Shown here one piece after another: positions 1-10,643 of a stretch of DNA of 34,012 bases. The position numbers and the translations under genes are program-made. The stretch comes from Sperchopsis tessellata (taxonomy: Eukaryota > Arthropoda > Insecta > Coleoptera > Hydrophilidae): contig JAWQRN010000212.1 of NCBI GenBank assembly GCA_033557685.1, positions 1 through 34,012 of the forward strand. Direction: 5' to 3'. Within the stretch, counting starts at the first letter, position 1; every line of letters starts with the position of its first letter. Under the pieces are notes generated by a model that made no database searches, was not told the origin of the DNA, and worked only from the letters and a program-made list of their open reading frames with translations.

Positions 1-1290
1 AAACCCCCCCCCCCCCCCAACCCACCAGTTTAATTTTTACTTTTCCTCATACAAAACCTTTGTATCAAGAGAGGCACTGAAAATATTAATTTTAAAGTTA
101 AAAAAGTAAACAAGAAGAGCCTAAAGACAATATCGAATAACCAGTGGTGAGGATGCTGGTTGCCAAAAACATAGTGATAATACCAGAGAGGTAGACTAAT
201 CAGCTCAGGAATGTATCACAGCCAAAGAAGTTGCACCAACAGAGCAAGGTGTCCCAATGGAAGAAGTACATTTCTAAGTGCCTGTCCGAGACAAGTGTCT
301 CCAGACTATTCTAGAAAATACGGTGTGCCAACAACTGGTTTTCCAACAATGAAAGTTTATCTCTTATCGAATATGTGGTATGAAATTACAACAGATTGTA
401 ATCTCAAACTACTTTAAAACAATTAGTTCAGCTTATCTTAAGTTTCTGTTCAATCTGTATTATTATTTTATTTTAGAATGTTTTCACTTAGAAAAATATA
501 TTAATATGATTTCATACACAACAGTCTCAGTAATATAGCCAATGGATGTTGTGTATTTATTTATTTCCTGCATAAAAAGCAAGACATTATAGGTATGAAC
601 ATGAAAAAAAGTAATATGGTGCATTATTTTTTGAGCTTCTGCAGAGGACTCTGACAGGCGATATACTTATGTCCAGAATGTCAAAAATTCGATATTCTAC
701 AAAAGTTTAAATCCAACGCTAACATATTTTTACAAACAAAAAGTTTTCTTCAGAATATCAAAAAACTAAATTTCGTTATTAAAAAAAGCTGCTGTAGGAA
801 ATCGTTTACAGATTTTGAAAAATTCTAAATATAAGTTTTTCTGTCTAAAAAATGATGACATAAAGAGTTGAAATTGGTTTCATATTTTAAGCTTATTTAT
901 ATGATGCGGAAAAATTTCATCAGTATTTCCAACTTGCAGAGAAATTTGGAAAATACTGAAATAATGTTAAATTTTTTGACTGACAAATAGGTTAAAAGTG
1001 AAAAGGACAACTTAGATATTTTTATTTTATTTACTTTTTACTAAGACAAATTTTGAACTATGACACCTGAATTTGATTAACAAATGAAGTATGGCATTAG
1101 TAATTGATATAAACACTCATTACGTGTAATTTAATTTCAATTTTCAGAACGTAATATTTTTTAAGCATGATCTTAATTTGTACCTTTGACAACACAAAAT
1201 AAGTGTTAATTTCATTATAAAAAATAATTGTCATTAATAAACCTAACTATAACTTTGGACTTACTTTATAAATAATAACATGATTAGTTT
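1..1290. other. Left flank with no gene recognised
   Basis: AT-rich DNA without a convincing gene. A run of 15 C residues at 4-18 marks the very edge. The stretch 130-420 is more GC-balanced and open for 68 codons on the plus strand from 211, but shows no family motif, no clear splice sites and stops in the other frames; it may be a decayed element or a piece of an exon. Any further 3' exons of the minus-strand gene A could lie here, but none could be identified. Confidence 0.5.
4..18. repeat. Poly-C homopolymer at window edge
   Basis: Fifteen consecutive C residues follow three A residues and precede a C/A-rich stretch. Such a tract is out of keeping with the AT-rich surroundings. It may be a true homopolymer or a sequencing or assembly edge effect. 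Confidence 0.8.
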
Positions 1291-1541
1291 TAAATGCAAT
1301 AGACTTCCATGGTTATTATCTGTATGAATGTTGTTTCCGGGTGGAAACCGTGTTGAAGCTCTGATAAGTGGCGACGTTTTATCCACTGTTGCAAGGGACA
1401 CTAATCAGTGCTGTGAATTAATTTATTGAAGTAACATCACTCGCCTTGAAAATGTCCCTTGCAACAGTGGAAGAAACTTCGGCACTTATCAGAACCTCTA
1501 CACGGTTTCCACCCGGAACAACATTCATACATGATTAGTTA
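1291..1541. mobile_element. Foldback (inverted-repeat) element, non-coding
   Basis: Two long arms at 1321-1400 and 1453-1531 are reverse complements of each other at roughly 85-90%, separated by a ~52-bp spacer. Both outer ends carry GTATGAATGTTG, and both arms contain CCGGGTGGAAACCGTGT and TGATAAGTG. The string ACATGATTAGTT occurs both at ~1278-1289 and at 1530-1541, a possible 12-bp target-site duplication, which would place the insertion ends slightly outside the left arm. No reading frame lies inside. It is either a foldback or MITE-like DNA transposon or a snap-back structure made from two inverted copies of another repeat. The inverted repeat is certain; the mechanism is inference. Confidence 0.8.
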
Positions 1542-2136
1542 TTAATATTTGCAGGTCAATCTTTCAATCATCACATAGGTGTTTCATGATATTGATTTAG
1601 TACTTATATTATATATAACACCTGAATTTTATTAGCAAATAAAGTATACCATTTGTTATTTACATGGTTTTAACAATTTCTTATTGGAACTATCTATTTT
1701 GTATATGATGTATTAATGTGAAAATAGGAATACATTTGTTTCATTAACTGATACATCACCGAAATAGTATAGTAGTAAATAGTAAAATTGTCTCTTTGTC
1801 ATAAAATTCAACTATTAATAAGTCCCATTTAAAATGATGTCACTTTTATCATAGTTTAAAAGTTGTCTTGCTACTAATCGTAAATAAAATAAAAATATCT
1901 ATAAATTTGTTCTTTACATTTTTAACTTCTCTAAAATAACAATGGAGTTACTTCATTTGTAAATTTTTACATTTGTGTTATTTTCAAAATATCTCCGAAA
2001 GTTGACAACACTCATGAATTTTTTTTGAATAATATTAATAAACTTAAAATTTAAAACCAACTTGCCAATTTATACTTTTCTGATATCCAATACATACTGC
2101 GTTCCATCACCAATTATAGCAACACTACAAAAAACT
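1542..2136. other. Non-coding stretch 3' of gene A
   Basis: Very AT-rich with no open frame of note. It is the putative 3' UTR or next intron of the minus-strand gene A, depending on whether that gene stops at 2137 or splices at 2148. No clear polyadenylation signal was identified immediately downstream on the minus strand. Confidence 0.5.
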
Positions 2137-3357
2137 TTAAATTCTTACAGCTCGCACTTGTCCTTGTTGAGGAGACTGATTAGTCTGGTGTATCTGTCTT
2201 TGTAATGGTGAAATAAGTTTCTGGGCAGTAGCTGAGAGCTGATTCCGAAATGTTGTCTGAAGATGATGGTTCAAGACGACAGGTTGAGATTGCGGTTGAG
2301 AGTTAGCAGTTTTTGGTTCTATGTGCTGACTATTATCACTCTGTTGACTATTATCGATCTGTTCAACAAAATATACCTGTTGGGGTCTAGACTCCTGGAA
2401 TTGTCCACTTGTATCCGCCTGTTGCAATATGAACTGGGGTTGGGCTTGATAAGTTACTTGCGTTACCACTTGCTGAGGTTGATTTTCCACAACCATTTCT
2501 TGATCAGATGCCTCGATTACCTAATAAACATATAAGTCATAAGTATTCTACTGACAGGAAGTTTCTCTATAATCAAACTGTTAGGGTGCATGGCTTGAGT
2601 AAAAATAAGTAGAGGAAAATACAAAGATATTATAAATCATATTGGGAAACGGACCTGATTTGACATTATTTATACATTTTGACTGTCACTTTCACCTTAC
2701 AACTATATTCTTTGTTCTACACATTGAAATTGAAATGTGTGGGTGTGTCATGTAAAACCCAATTATATATATGGCTTATACTTATTTATATATTAAAAAT
2801 AAAAATTTTTCTTTTCTTGCTTTCATCATTATTTAATTCAGAATTCCAAAAATAACTTTATGGTTGTAAATACGTGCCACAGCTATAAAATCTTATAATA
2901 CATCAAGCTAAGGAAATTTTCAACAGGTAATTAGATTAATTTTGTTTATTAAAATTTAATGAGTGATGCATTACGTTAATTTTAAGAAGCTTTCTCTAGC
3001 TTACAGACTATTTTAAAATATATTTTTTCTTTTTGGAAAGTTTGAAAACGATAAATTTGTCGTAATAATAAAGTAATAAAATTTATTTTAGAATTAAAAA
3101 AAATTTTTTTTGTTTAATCTTGAATTCTATTAGATAGTTTATCATTGAGCACATACAAACTACACCATGTCTATTTATTACCACTTTTAGGATCAAATTT
3201 AACTTACCTGTTGGTCTTGAAATTGTTGAGTTTGATTTTCTGTAGTACTAATAACATATTGAACGTTTTGATTTTCTACCAAGTTAGGATAGAATTGTCG
3301 TATTTCTTCCATGGTAGGTTTTCTACCTTGACTCACTACCTGATAGTACTGAGCCAT
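2137..3357 (-). CDS. Gene A: glutamine-rich protein of unknown family (two coding exons seen, 3' end unresolved)
   Basis: Coding exons 3357-3208 (50 codons) and 2520-2149 or 2137 (124-127 codons) join in phase 0: donor CAG/GTAAGT at 3207 and acceptor TTTATTAG/GTAATC at 2521. The ATG at 3357 is preceded in frame by TGA inside the same exon, so it fixes the start of this frame. The protein begins MAQYYQVVSQGRKPTMEEIR; the second exon is strongly Gln-rich (about 30 of 116 residues) with Pro, Asn and Ser and no zinc finger, signal peptide or membrane segment. Such composition suits a nuclear activation or scaffold region, but that is inference. The open frame ends VRAVRI-stop at 2137, yet GAGCT/GTAAGA at 2149-2144 is a good phase-0 donor, so the gene may continue leftward, perhaps into a DNA-binding part outside the window. 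Confidence 0.72.
2521..3207 (-). other. Gene A intron between the two coding exons
   Basis: A 687-bp phase-0 intron bounded by GTAAGT at 3207-3202 and AG at 2522-2521, read on the minus strand. It is AT-rich and I see no other feature in it. Confidence 0.75.
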
Positions 3358-3385
3358 GCTTGCTCTAGTATTATATCATTGTTCG

Positions 3386-6300
3386 CTGAAATTAAAAAAA
3401 AAAGGTGAAATATAAATTTTTTAATAGAGAATGAGTTTAGTTCAGTTTGAAACCATCTGACATGTCGAGAAAGTTATTTTATAATTAAAAAATGAAAAAT
3501 GGTTATTTTATTGTCTATGCACAATCTACATATCTATAAAGCAGTAGCATTTAGCAGTTTTATTTCCTATTGTTTACATCAATGTAAAATCTCGTATACC
3601 ACACACAACACTTTTAGTTCATAAAAATAAAGCACAATAGTATTTTGTAGAAGACTAAACTGCACAGAGGACGCAATTGCACTGATGAGAAGTGGTGCTC
3701 TTCTAAATGTAACATATGAAGCATTCAAATATATTTAAAAAAAAACAAAATCTGTTATCTTATTACAATATTTAAATGGAAAGTTATTAATTATGTAGAA
3801 TGAGTAACTAATAATGGTATACACAACAAAAAATATGTATCGGTGAATGTTTAAGCAACATACCTGAAGCTATATATTAGGTTATTATATAAACCTGTCA
3901 TATATGTTCTATACAATGTTTTCAAATTGAACCAAACACTAATTAAATCAAATATTTCTGCACAATCCTAGTTATTTTAGACATTATATAAAAAAATCAA
4001 AATTTATCATTAGCATATCAGTTTTACATATAATTTATAGGTGAAAACTTCCTGATGATCAAAATTTGTTTGAAAATTTTATTTTTAAGAAATATAGGTA
4101 CCTCAAGAAACATAATAAACTTATCCCGCTCATAAAAAGATTATTCATGTTACAAACACGACCCACATGTTTATTCACCTGTTACCACTCTAGTCTAATT
4201 ATAAATAATATAATTACATAAATCAATATTTGTGTTAAAATTGAAGTCAAAAATATGAATTTCTGAAGAAACATATTCATAACTAATCACTTAATATTAC
4301 TATATAAAAAAGGCAAATATGCAGTTGGCACTATTTATTTTGCTTAACTTAAATATAGACGGGTAAGAATCGTCTACCTAGTCTATTTAGTTGTTTATTA
4401 AAAAGGAGTTTTAAAAAAATTGGCTACTTACAAAATACTACTACTTATCCTCATGATTCAATTTTTAAAGCCACCATTTGAAGTATATTGAGACAATATT
4501 TTAGTTTTATTTTGTTTATTTAATGTGGGTGATGGATATTTGAAAATGTACATTTTATATCTATGATTGTAGATTTGATTACCATATTATCCGGTGTATG
4601 GAATGCACTTTTAACCCTTTAAAATTGATATAAAATCATATGTAATAATGCTGTCATCACGCGCCTAGTCCATTCACAGCTCACCAGCGGTGATGTGGAT
4701 ACAGAACTATTTCAATTATTACAATATCAGACATCATATCTGAATAAATCAAAAAGATGCATTTAAAACAAATAATAACTAAATATAGAAATCTACCGAA
4801 CAAAATTAAGAACAACTGCGCTCTTATACAATACTCATTTTGACAAAAATGTATTAATCGAGTAAAAAAAACCATCCAGCAGCTTACTGCTGAAAACAAA
4901 TTTCAATGCATTATAGAATGAAATGTTTCTTATGGAGGTATTTAGCTTATTATAGCATGTTATACCCATATAAATTGGACCCTTTTGATCAACCGCAAGT
5001 GCACTATATGAGATATGTATCTGATTACTAGTTCTCTAGTGTTATAATTAGAGACATATTCATTTCTAAGAAAGCTCTTGACACTCACCATTGTATTGAA
5101 TATGACAGAATATACAGTATAAATTTAGTTATGGTAATTAGAAAATAATAATTTAATAGAATACAAACAATATTCTACTTGTGTGTAGTGTTATATTACA
5201 ATGCTTGGTACCAATTCCATCCTCGAATTATTTCAGTTTGTTCCAAATCTATTGATAGATTCCACCAATAATATTTACACAAACCTTGTTTTCATTTACC
5301 ATGCAGATGATTTCAAACATTAATTTGGATATAACTGTGTTATTTCCAAAAAAGCAAATAATTAGTGTCTTCATTTCCAAATTAGCCACCCAGAAAAACT
5401 CTGGATCTGAATTGGACACGGATTCAATTTGGATTTCGAGGTGGGACATTTAAAACCAGTATCGAATAATTTAAACCCCTTCACCCCACATTAGAAATCT
5501 CAAATGGCACTCCCTACCTTGTGGTAAATACTTTTAACGGGCGTAAATCACCGATTTCTACTAAATTATGACCTCGCTTTCTATACTCGTTAATCCAGAA
5601 TTCATTGATAAAAATTACAAGAAATTGTAATCCAACGAACTTCATGACAATTGTTATAACTTTAAAATATACTAATGGTGGAAAATGGAAATAGATATTA
5701 TGAAGCAAAAACGTATTAACATTTCATGCCTTATGGCATTAAAACTGGATGTAAAAATTAAAATAAATGAAGCACACATTTGAAATGTACTCCTGTAATG
5801 AATATAATAATATAAAAAACTCCATCTATATTTTGTATTTTAAAAGAATGTTTGTCTTTAACAGAGTTGTCAATTAGATTGCTGGCAGCTTATACCTATC
5901 ATTATTAAATCCATAGGTGAGGTTCCCCTTGTATGCTCCCTTTATCCAAATTAGGGAATCATGAATACTTTTCCTTTATAATTGAAAAAAAAATAGATAT
6001 AACTTGACACTTTTCATTTAAGGTGACAATAACAATGCCTCTTCCGGTCTAACAACATATTCCAAAATCAACTGGTGCCTTAAATTTACAACACTCAAAA
6101 TCTAATATTCCAAATTTTTTAAATTATTACTTTCTCCTTACAATGCAAGTGCAAAAAGAAAAAATCCATAGGAATTTTTTGTAGATGAAGTTCCTATAAG
6201 AACAAAACAGTGTTGTTATAATTTTAATAACATGAAACAGTTTTTCACAATGGTTCACAGAACACAGAAACTATCATCACTTATGAAAGTGCACGTCAGC

Positions 6301-8412
6301 TCTTAAGAGTCACCCCAGTAAAAACATAGCCCAGTAATATATAATTCATTTAGTATGATTGTAAAAAATTAGTTCATCATCTAATAAGAAAACATAATCA
6401 AGAATTCTAGACATAGTTACACTACTTGATCGCTTTGCTATGGATTCAATCATTTCTGTTTCAAAAAGTTTCTAAATCAATTCATACCTTTTGTGGCTAG
6501 GTGCTTAAAATGAATAAGTTTTAGTGCACAAAATGTAAATCCATCAGAATCTGACAGAATTAAATTCTGTGAAGAAATGATAAAAGTCTGTGCGATAAAA
6601 ATTAATCGTGGGCAATCTCTGGCATAATAATATCAAGCAACTCAGTTTTACATAGGAATCAGGTATCCAATGCCTTAGATAGCTATTTCGCAGTACCACT
6701 GCTCACCCGTACGGCTAGATAATTGGATCCTATCACAGCACACAGCAAAACTGACTACTACAAAATGTATACAATTTACTATGAAATGTTTCATATGGCA
6801 AGTGCCATCTCATGCGTCAGGGACCTCCGACACTACAAGAAAACTTCACCTAGAGATGGGAATGTTCTACAAAATTTAAAATGAAAATGAACGCATTATT
6901 TTAGCTCATGCTGTATAAATATTAAAATTGAATCTTGCCAGTACAACTGTCTGCGATAATAATTAATCGTGGGCAATCTATGGCATAATAATAACAAGCA
7001 AATCAGTTTTGCGTATGAAAGAGGTATCCAATGCCGTAGATAGCTACTTCGCAGTACCACTGCTTATCAGTGCTGTTAGGTAATTGGACCCTACCACAGT
7101 CACACAGCAAAACTGACTACAACAAAATGTATACACTTTACTATGAAATATTTCATATAGCAAGCGCCATCTTAATGTCGCGAGGAGATATCTTGCATAA
7201 AGGATCTCCGAAACTACAAGAAAACTTTGCCTAGAGATGGGGATGTTTTACAAAATTTAAAATGAAAATGAATGCATTATTTTAGCCCATGCTGTATAAA
7301 TGTTAAAATTGAATCTTCCCAGTACAACTGTATGCGATAAAAATTAATCGTGGACAATCTCTGGCATAATAATAAGCAAATCAGTTTTGCGTAAGAATGT
7401 GGTATCTAATGCCATAGTTAGCCATTTTGTATTACCACTGCTTATCAGTACGGCTAGGTAATTAGACCCTACCACAGACACACAGCAAAACTGACTACTA
7501 CAAAATGTACTATGAAACTTTTCATATAGCAAGAACTACACTACAAGAAAACTTTGCCTAGAAATGGGGATGTTTTAAAAAATTTAAAATGAAAATAAAC
7601 GCATTATTTTAGCCCATATGGTATAAATATTAAAATTGAATCTTGCCAGTACAACTATATGCGATAAAAATTAATCATGAACAATCTCTGGTGTAATAAT
7701 AACAAGCAGCTCAGTTTTGCATATGAATGAGGTATCCAATGCCATAGATAGCTATTTCGCAGTCACTGCTTATCAGATGACTATAAAATGTATACAACTT
7801 ACTATGGAATGTTTCATTTAGCAAGCGCCATTTCAACTCGATGTTTATTGTAGTCTTGTAGTTTACGTAAATATTTAACCACATATGCATACACTCATAA
7901 AATTGTATGTTACAATGAAAGTGTAATGGTATACACTTATAAGTAACAACTAATATCTGTACATTAACTTCAAAATACTTCTCATGCGATTGAAATTTTA
8001 ATCCAAAGAATCTAATGCAACTCACCCCTTATTTATTACAAAATGTCCTCATTTCAACTTAGGTAATGAGTGTAGTCTCGGTGACTTAGACAAATGATGG
8101 GATGGGTGTTCCCAACCTTACCACTTTCTATATTTTAATTCAACAATATTAGATATAAAATCTATGCAAATATAATTCAATAGATTCCAAAATTAATGAT
8201 TTCAATAAATTATTACTAATTAATTAATAGGTTGTAAATAAACACTTGTCATCTTAATTAATCATCAATTTTGAAAATATGGTAATAAATATTCGAAAAA
8301 TACTTGCACTCCATGGATGCAAAATTAAAACAAACATATTTTTTACCAAAAATAACCGATTATACAAATCATGCACTTTGAAATCATGAAATGGAAAGTA
8401 GAGAACGCTTAC
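3386..8412 (-). other. Gene A 5' UTR intron (5 kb)
   Basis: Minus-strand acceptor TTTTTAATTTCAG ends at 3386 and the matching donor CG/GTAAGC begins at 8412. The intron holds the tandem array at 6591-7832. The rest (3400-6590 and 7833-8400) is AT-rich; short open frames there, including those at 4681-4899, 5249-5449, 5514-5708 and 7711-8025, show no family features and are not called as genes. Confidence 0.65.
6591..7832. repeat. Intronic tandem array, 3.5 copies of ~330-380 bp
   Basis: Four successive units start with TGCGATAA at 6591, 6952, 7333 and 7660, giving spacings of 361, 381 and 327 bp; the last unit is cut off near GCAAGCGCCA at 7830. Shared blocks include ATTAATCGTGGGCAATCT, TCAGTTTTGC, GGTATCCAATGCC, CAGCAAAACTGACTAC and GCATTATTTTAGC. 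Within each unit, TCAGTTTTGC and GCAAAACTGA form an inverted pair about 110 bp apart, and GGTATCCAAT faces AATTGGACCCTACC, so a unit could fold into a long hairpin. Units differ by substitutions and indels, so the array is not recent. It may be a satellite seed or nested copies of a foldback or MITE-like element. Confidence 0.85.
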
Positions 8413-8640
8413 CGTTCACAGAGAAGCTCATTTGTTCCTTAAATCCCAAAAGCACTGATTCCTTGCAAAAATAAAAGTTAAGTGAACGTTTTGTCAACGT
8501 CTATAAAAATTAAGGAATTATAAAAATTAATTTGATAAAACTCCAACAATTCCTACACAAATTTCCACTAACACGACAACTAACATGGCGTGCTCGCCGC
8601 TTTAAGCACGTTCACATTCATCAATGCCGACAACCTAAGA
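8413..8640 (-). promoter_or_regulatory. Gene A 5' UTR exon and promoter-proximal region
   Basis: On the minus strand this segment ends with donor CTGTGAACG/GTAAGC at 8413, which pairs well with the acceptor before gene A's ATG exon. It contains an ATG at 8431 opening a 22-codon upstream frame that, after splicing, overlaps the main start and stops at 3336. The plus-strand string AACATGGCG (minus-strand CGCCATGTT) near 8583-8591 resembles the YY1/Pleiohomeotic site common near animal transcription starts, and CGTGCT...AGCACG forms a short inverted repeat beside it. The transcription start itself is not visible; the upstream border is an estimate. Confidence 0.55.
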
Positions 8641-9246
8641 AAAACAAATACACGTCCATAAAAATACTATTCTTATAAATGACTTTCGTCTTAAAAATAA
8701 ACTATTGACAAATTTTTATATTTGCTTTTAGATATATTATTTCTATATATAATAATATACATTTTCCTTCGTGGTTATACGAGTACATAAACAAAGTCCT
8801 TGAAATTAAAACAAACCCTCCAGTATGCGTTGTATTATGCATTAGTATCTTTAAATTGTGTATACATATTTCATAATATATATTATATTATAGAAAATAA
8901 TAAAGTAAATATATAATACGATGTGTAAAAATAATTTTGAATCACTAATTTCGAGCTTCAAATTATTGTTTTATGTAATTTTGTACACACACAGGAATAT
9001 GGAAAAGTGTTGTCTAAACATAAGAGACTCGTAATTTTAATAGATAAAGCATATACCTATGATTTTATTTATATAGATACTAAAGAATATCGTAGATATC
9101 TTTAATCAAATTAGTTAATTGCTAACCCCATAACAATTAAGTTAACTACTGCTTACATTCCGAGTTCTAAGCGAAACTTAAAAGATCCTAAAATCATTTA
9201 TTATACTTACAGTTCCTCTTATAAGATACTATACTAAGAGGGCATA

Positions 9247-9500
9247 TATCATTGTATATTAATCCTTTCATGTTCAGCTTTCATTAGGTTAGTACTACAT
9301 TATAATTTGATGTCTCCAATCCTTTTTTTACCTTCAAAAATATATGTATTTTATAATCGTTTCCATGGTAAGGCCACCACTCGAATCGGAAAAAACCACT
9401 TGTAATATGTTATTTTCTTGCAAATTGATGTAGGAAGTGACATTATTATAACTGGACCTTTATCATTACATATTAAGCCCTTGATTCACAGCTTTCATAA
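9247..9500. repeat. Diverged direct repeat pair, ~40 bp
   Basis: TATCATTGTATATTAATCC followed by CAGCTTTCATTA at 9247-9286 recurs as TATCATTACATATTAAGCC with CAGCTTTCATAA at 9461-9500, in the same orientation 214 bp apart. The copies differ by several substitutions. They may be fragments of one dispersed repeat. Confidence 0.6.
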
Positions 9501-10066
9501 ATTTAGAATTATATAAACCTTTTCTTGGTTTCCGTTAGTCAATTCCCGAATTTCATAAGACTGAACTTCAGAATCCACGTTACCACAAAAATGCTCAGTT
9601 AGTGTAATTATTTTAAATTTATATTAACAAATGTCACTGTAAAACAACTTGCTTGGAACCCCAGTCTGGGATAAAACTAATAGATTGCTATTATTCCTTC
9701 GTGGAATTATGGTCTGATATAAATTGACATTACATCAGTAATTTCGTGCGATATTTAAGTAATGCACGGACATATGTGCTGTTTAAATGGGGCCACACAA
9801 GCTGGCCTACAAATATTCAATTTTAACAGGGTTCTCAATTTCGCACATTTACCTCAAATTAAACGGGGGTAAACATATATAGGAAAAGGTTTATGTTTAT
9901 TCCCCCACTTCAGATTAAATCCCCCCACTCCTTTCGTTAATGTCAAAAACACGTGTACTTCGTTGACAGCTGTCATTTTTAAATAATTCAGAGTTATTCG
10001 GTATAATTCGATATGTATACCGTTTCCATGGCAACGCCCCCACTCCTATAAGAGAAACCACCTGTA
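9358..10066. repeat. Diverged direct repeat pair, ~47 bp, around CGTTTCCATGG
   Basis: CGTTTCCATGGTAAGGCC ... CCACTC ... AAACCACTTGTA at 9358-9405 recurs as CGTTTCCATGGCAACGCC ... CCACTC ... AAACCACCTGTA at 10021-10066, both preceded by ATATGTAT. The second copy contains the better X-box-like palindrome. Confidence 0.65.
10022..10035. promoter_or_regulatory. X-box-like palindrome (possible RFX site)
   Basis: GTTTCCATGGCAAC matches the RFX-factor X-box palindrome GTTGCCATGGCAAC at 13 of 14 positions. It lies about 450 bp upstream of gene B's ATG and is part of a repeated block, so it may have arrived with a repeat. Function is unproven. Confidence 0.4.
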
Positions 10067-10365
10067 GGTTTATAAATTATAAGTTGCCCTTGTTGAGGTA
10101 TCTCCTTAAAAACAAATGAGAAATTTGGCAAATTTATTTAGCATTATTATTAAACTTCCGTGTAAAACAATCTTATATAAGATACTTGTATTGGTAATAA
10201 ATAGCCAGATTGAAAAAAAGATTAGTATGTTTTATGGCAGTATTGCCAACAATGTTGCCTCAAATCATTTATATATCATAACTTGAGGATCTAACCAAAC
10301 ATTTACATTGAGTTTGTAATATGGGGGATTTCATTTTTAGTATAATTGACAAGCTAGAGGTTTAT

Positions 10366-10484
10366 CATGGCGGAATAAGCTGTCAAAAGAGTTGTTGACA
10401 TGATGAGTTTGAATTTGCCGTTTAGTTTATTATGTAGTACAGTACAAATTAACTTAAATATATAGCTGAAAATTACCAAGCGAA
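10366..10484 (+). promoter_or_regulatory. Gene B 5' leader with YY1/Pho-like motif and upstream ORFs
   Basis: TCATGGCGGAATAA at 10366-10379 contains an ATGGCGG core like the YY1/Pleiohomeotic site and would also read as a three-codon upstream frame. A second upstream frame of 21 codons starts ATGATGAG at 10400 and stops TAG at 10463-10465, 19 bases before the main ATG. If transcribed, both would lower initiation at gene B. The transcription start is not defined by sequence alone. Confidence 0.45.
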
Positions 10485-10643
10485 ATGACTGAGATCACAA
10501 TTGAGTTGCCTAAGGACATGCATAGGTTATGTAGGACCTGCATGACAGTCCTGGATAATGAAATTACCACAGATAATTATTTACTCAAGGAAAGTAAGCA
10601 TACCGATATGTGTGAAATGCTAATAAACATAACAAATATGGAG
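10485..10643 (+). CDS. Gene B exon 1: first half of ZAD
   Basis: 53 codons from ATG to the donor ATGGAG/GTAAGT. It encodes RLCRTCM, the first zinc-ligand pair of the ZAD, and CEMLINITNME. Reading through the donor stays open to 10793, but that tail has no ZAD character and is intron. Confidence 0.88.

Larger units (their letters stand above)
8641..10365. other. Divergent intergenic region between genes A and B
   Basis: About 1.7 kb without a gene. It separates the 5' ends of gene A (minus) and gene B (plus). It carries two pairs of diverged short repeats (9247-9286 with 9461-9500; 9358-9405 with 10021-10066) and an X-box-like site at 10022-10035. The remainder is AT-rich and unremarkable. 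Confidence 0.6.

Noticed and set aside
211..417. Plus-strand open frame of 68 codons with several cysteines
   Set aside because: No family motif, no convincing splice sites or context; probably chance or a decayed element fragment.
2263..2535. Plus-strand open frame of 90 codons
   Set aside because: It is the antisense shadow of gene A's glutamine-rich exon, whose splice sites and composition support the minus strand.
3145..3408. Plus-strand open frame of 87 codons
   Set aside because: Antisense shadow of gene A's ATG exon and its flanking splice sites.
6591..7832. Regularly spaced repeats considered as a CRISPR-like array
   Set aside because: Units are over 300 bp with full-length similarity and no short repeat/unique spacer alternation; the context is an insect intron.
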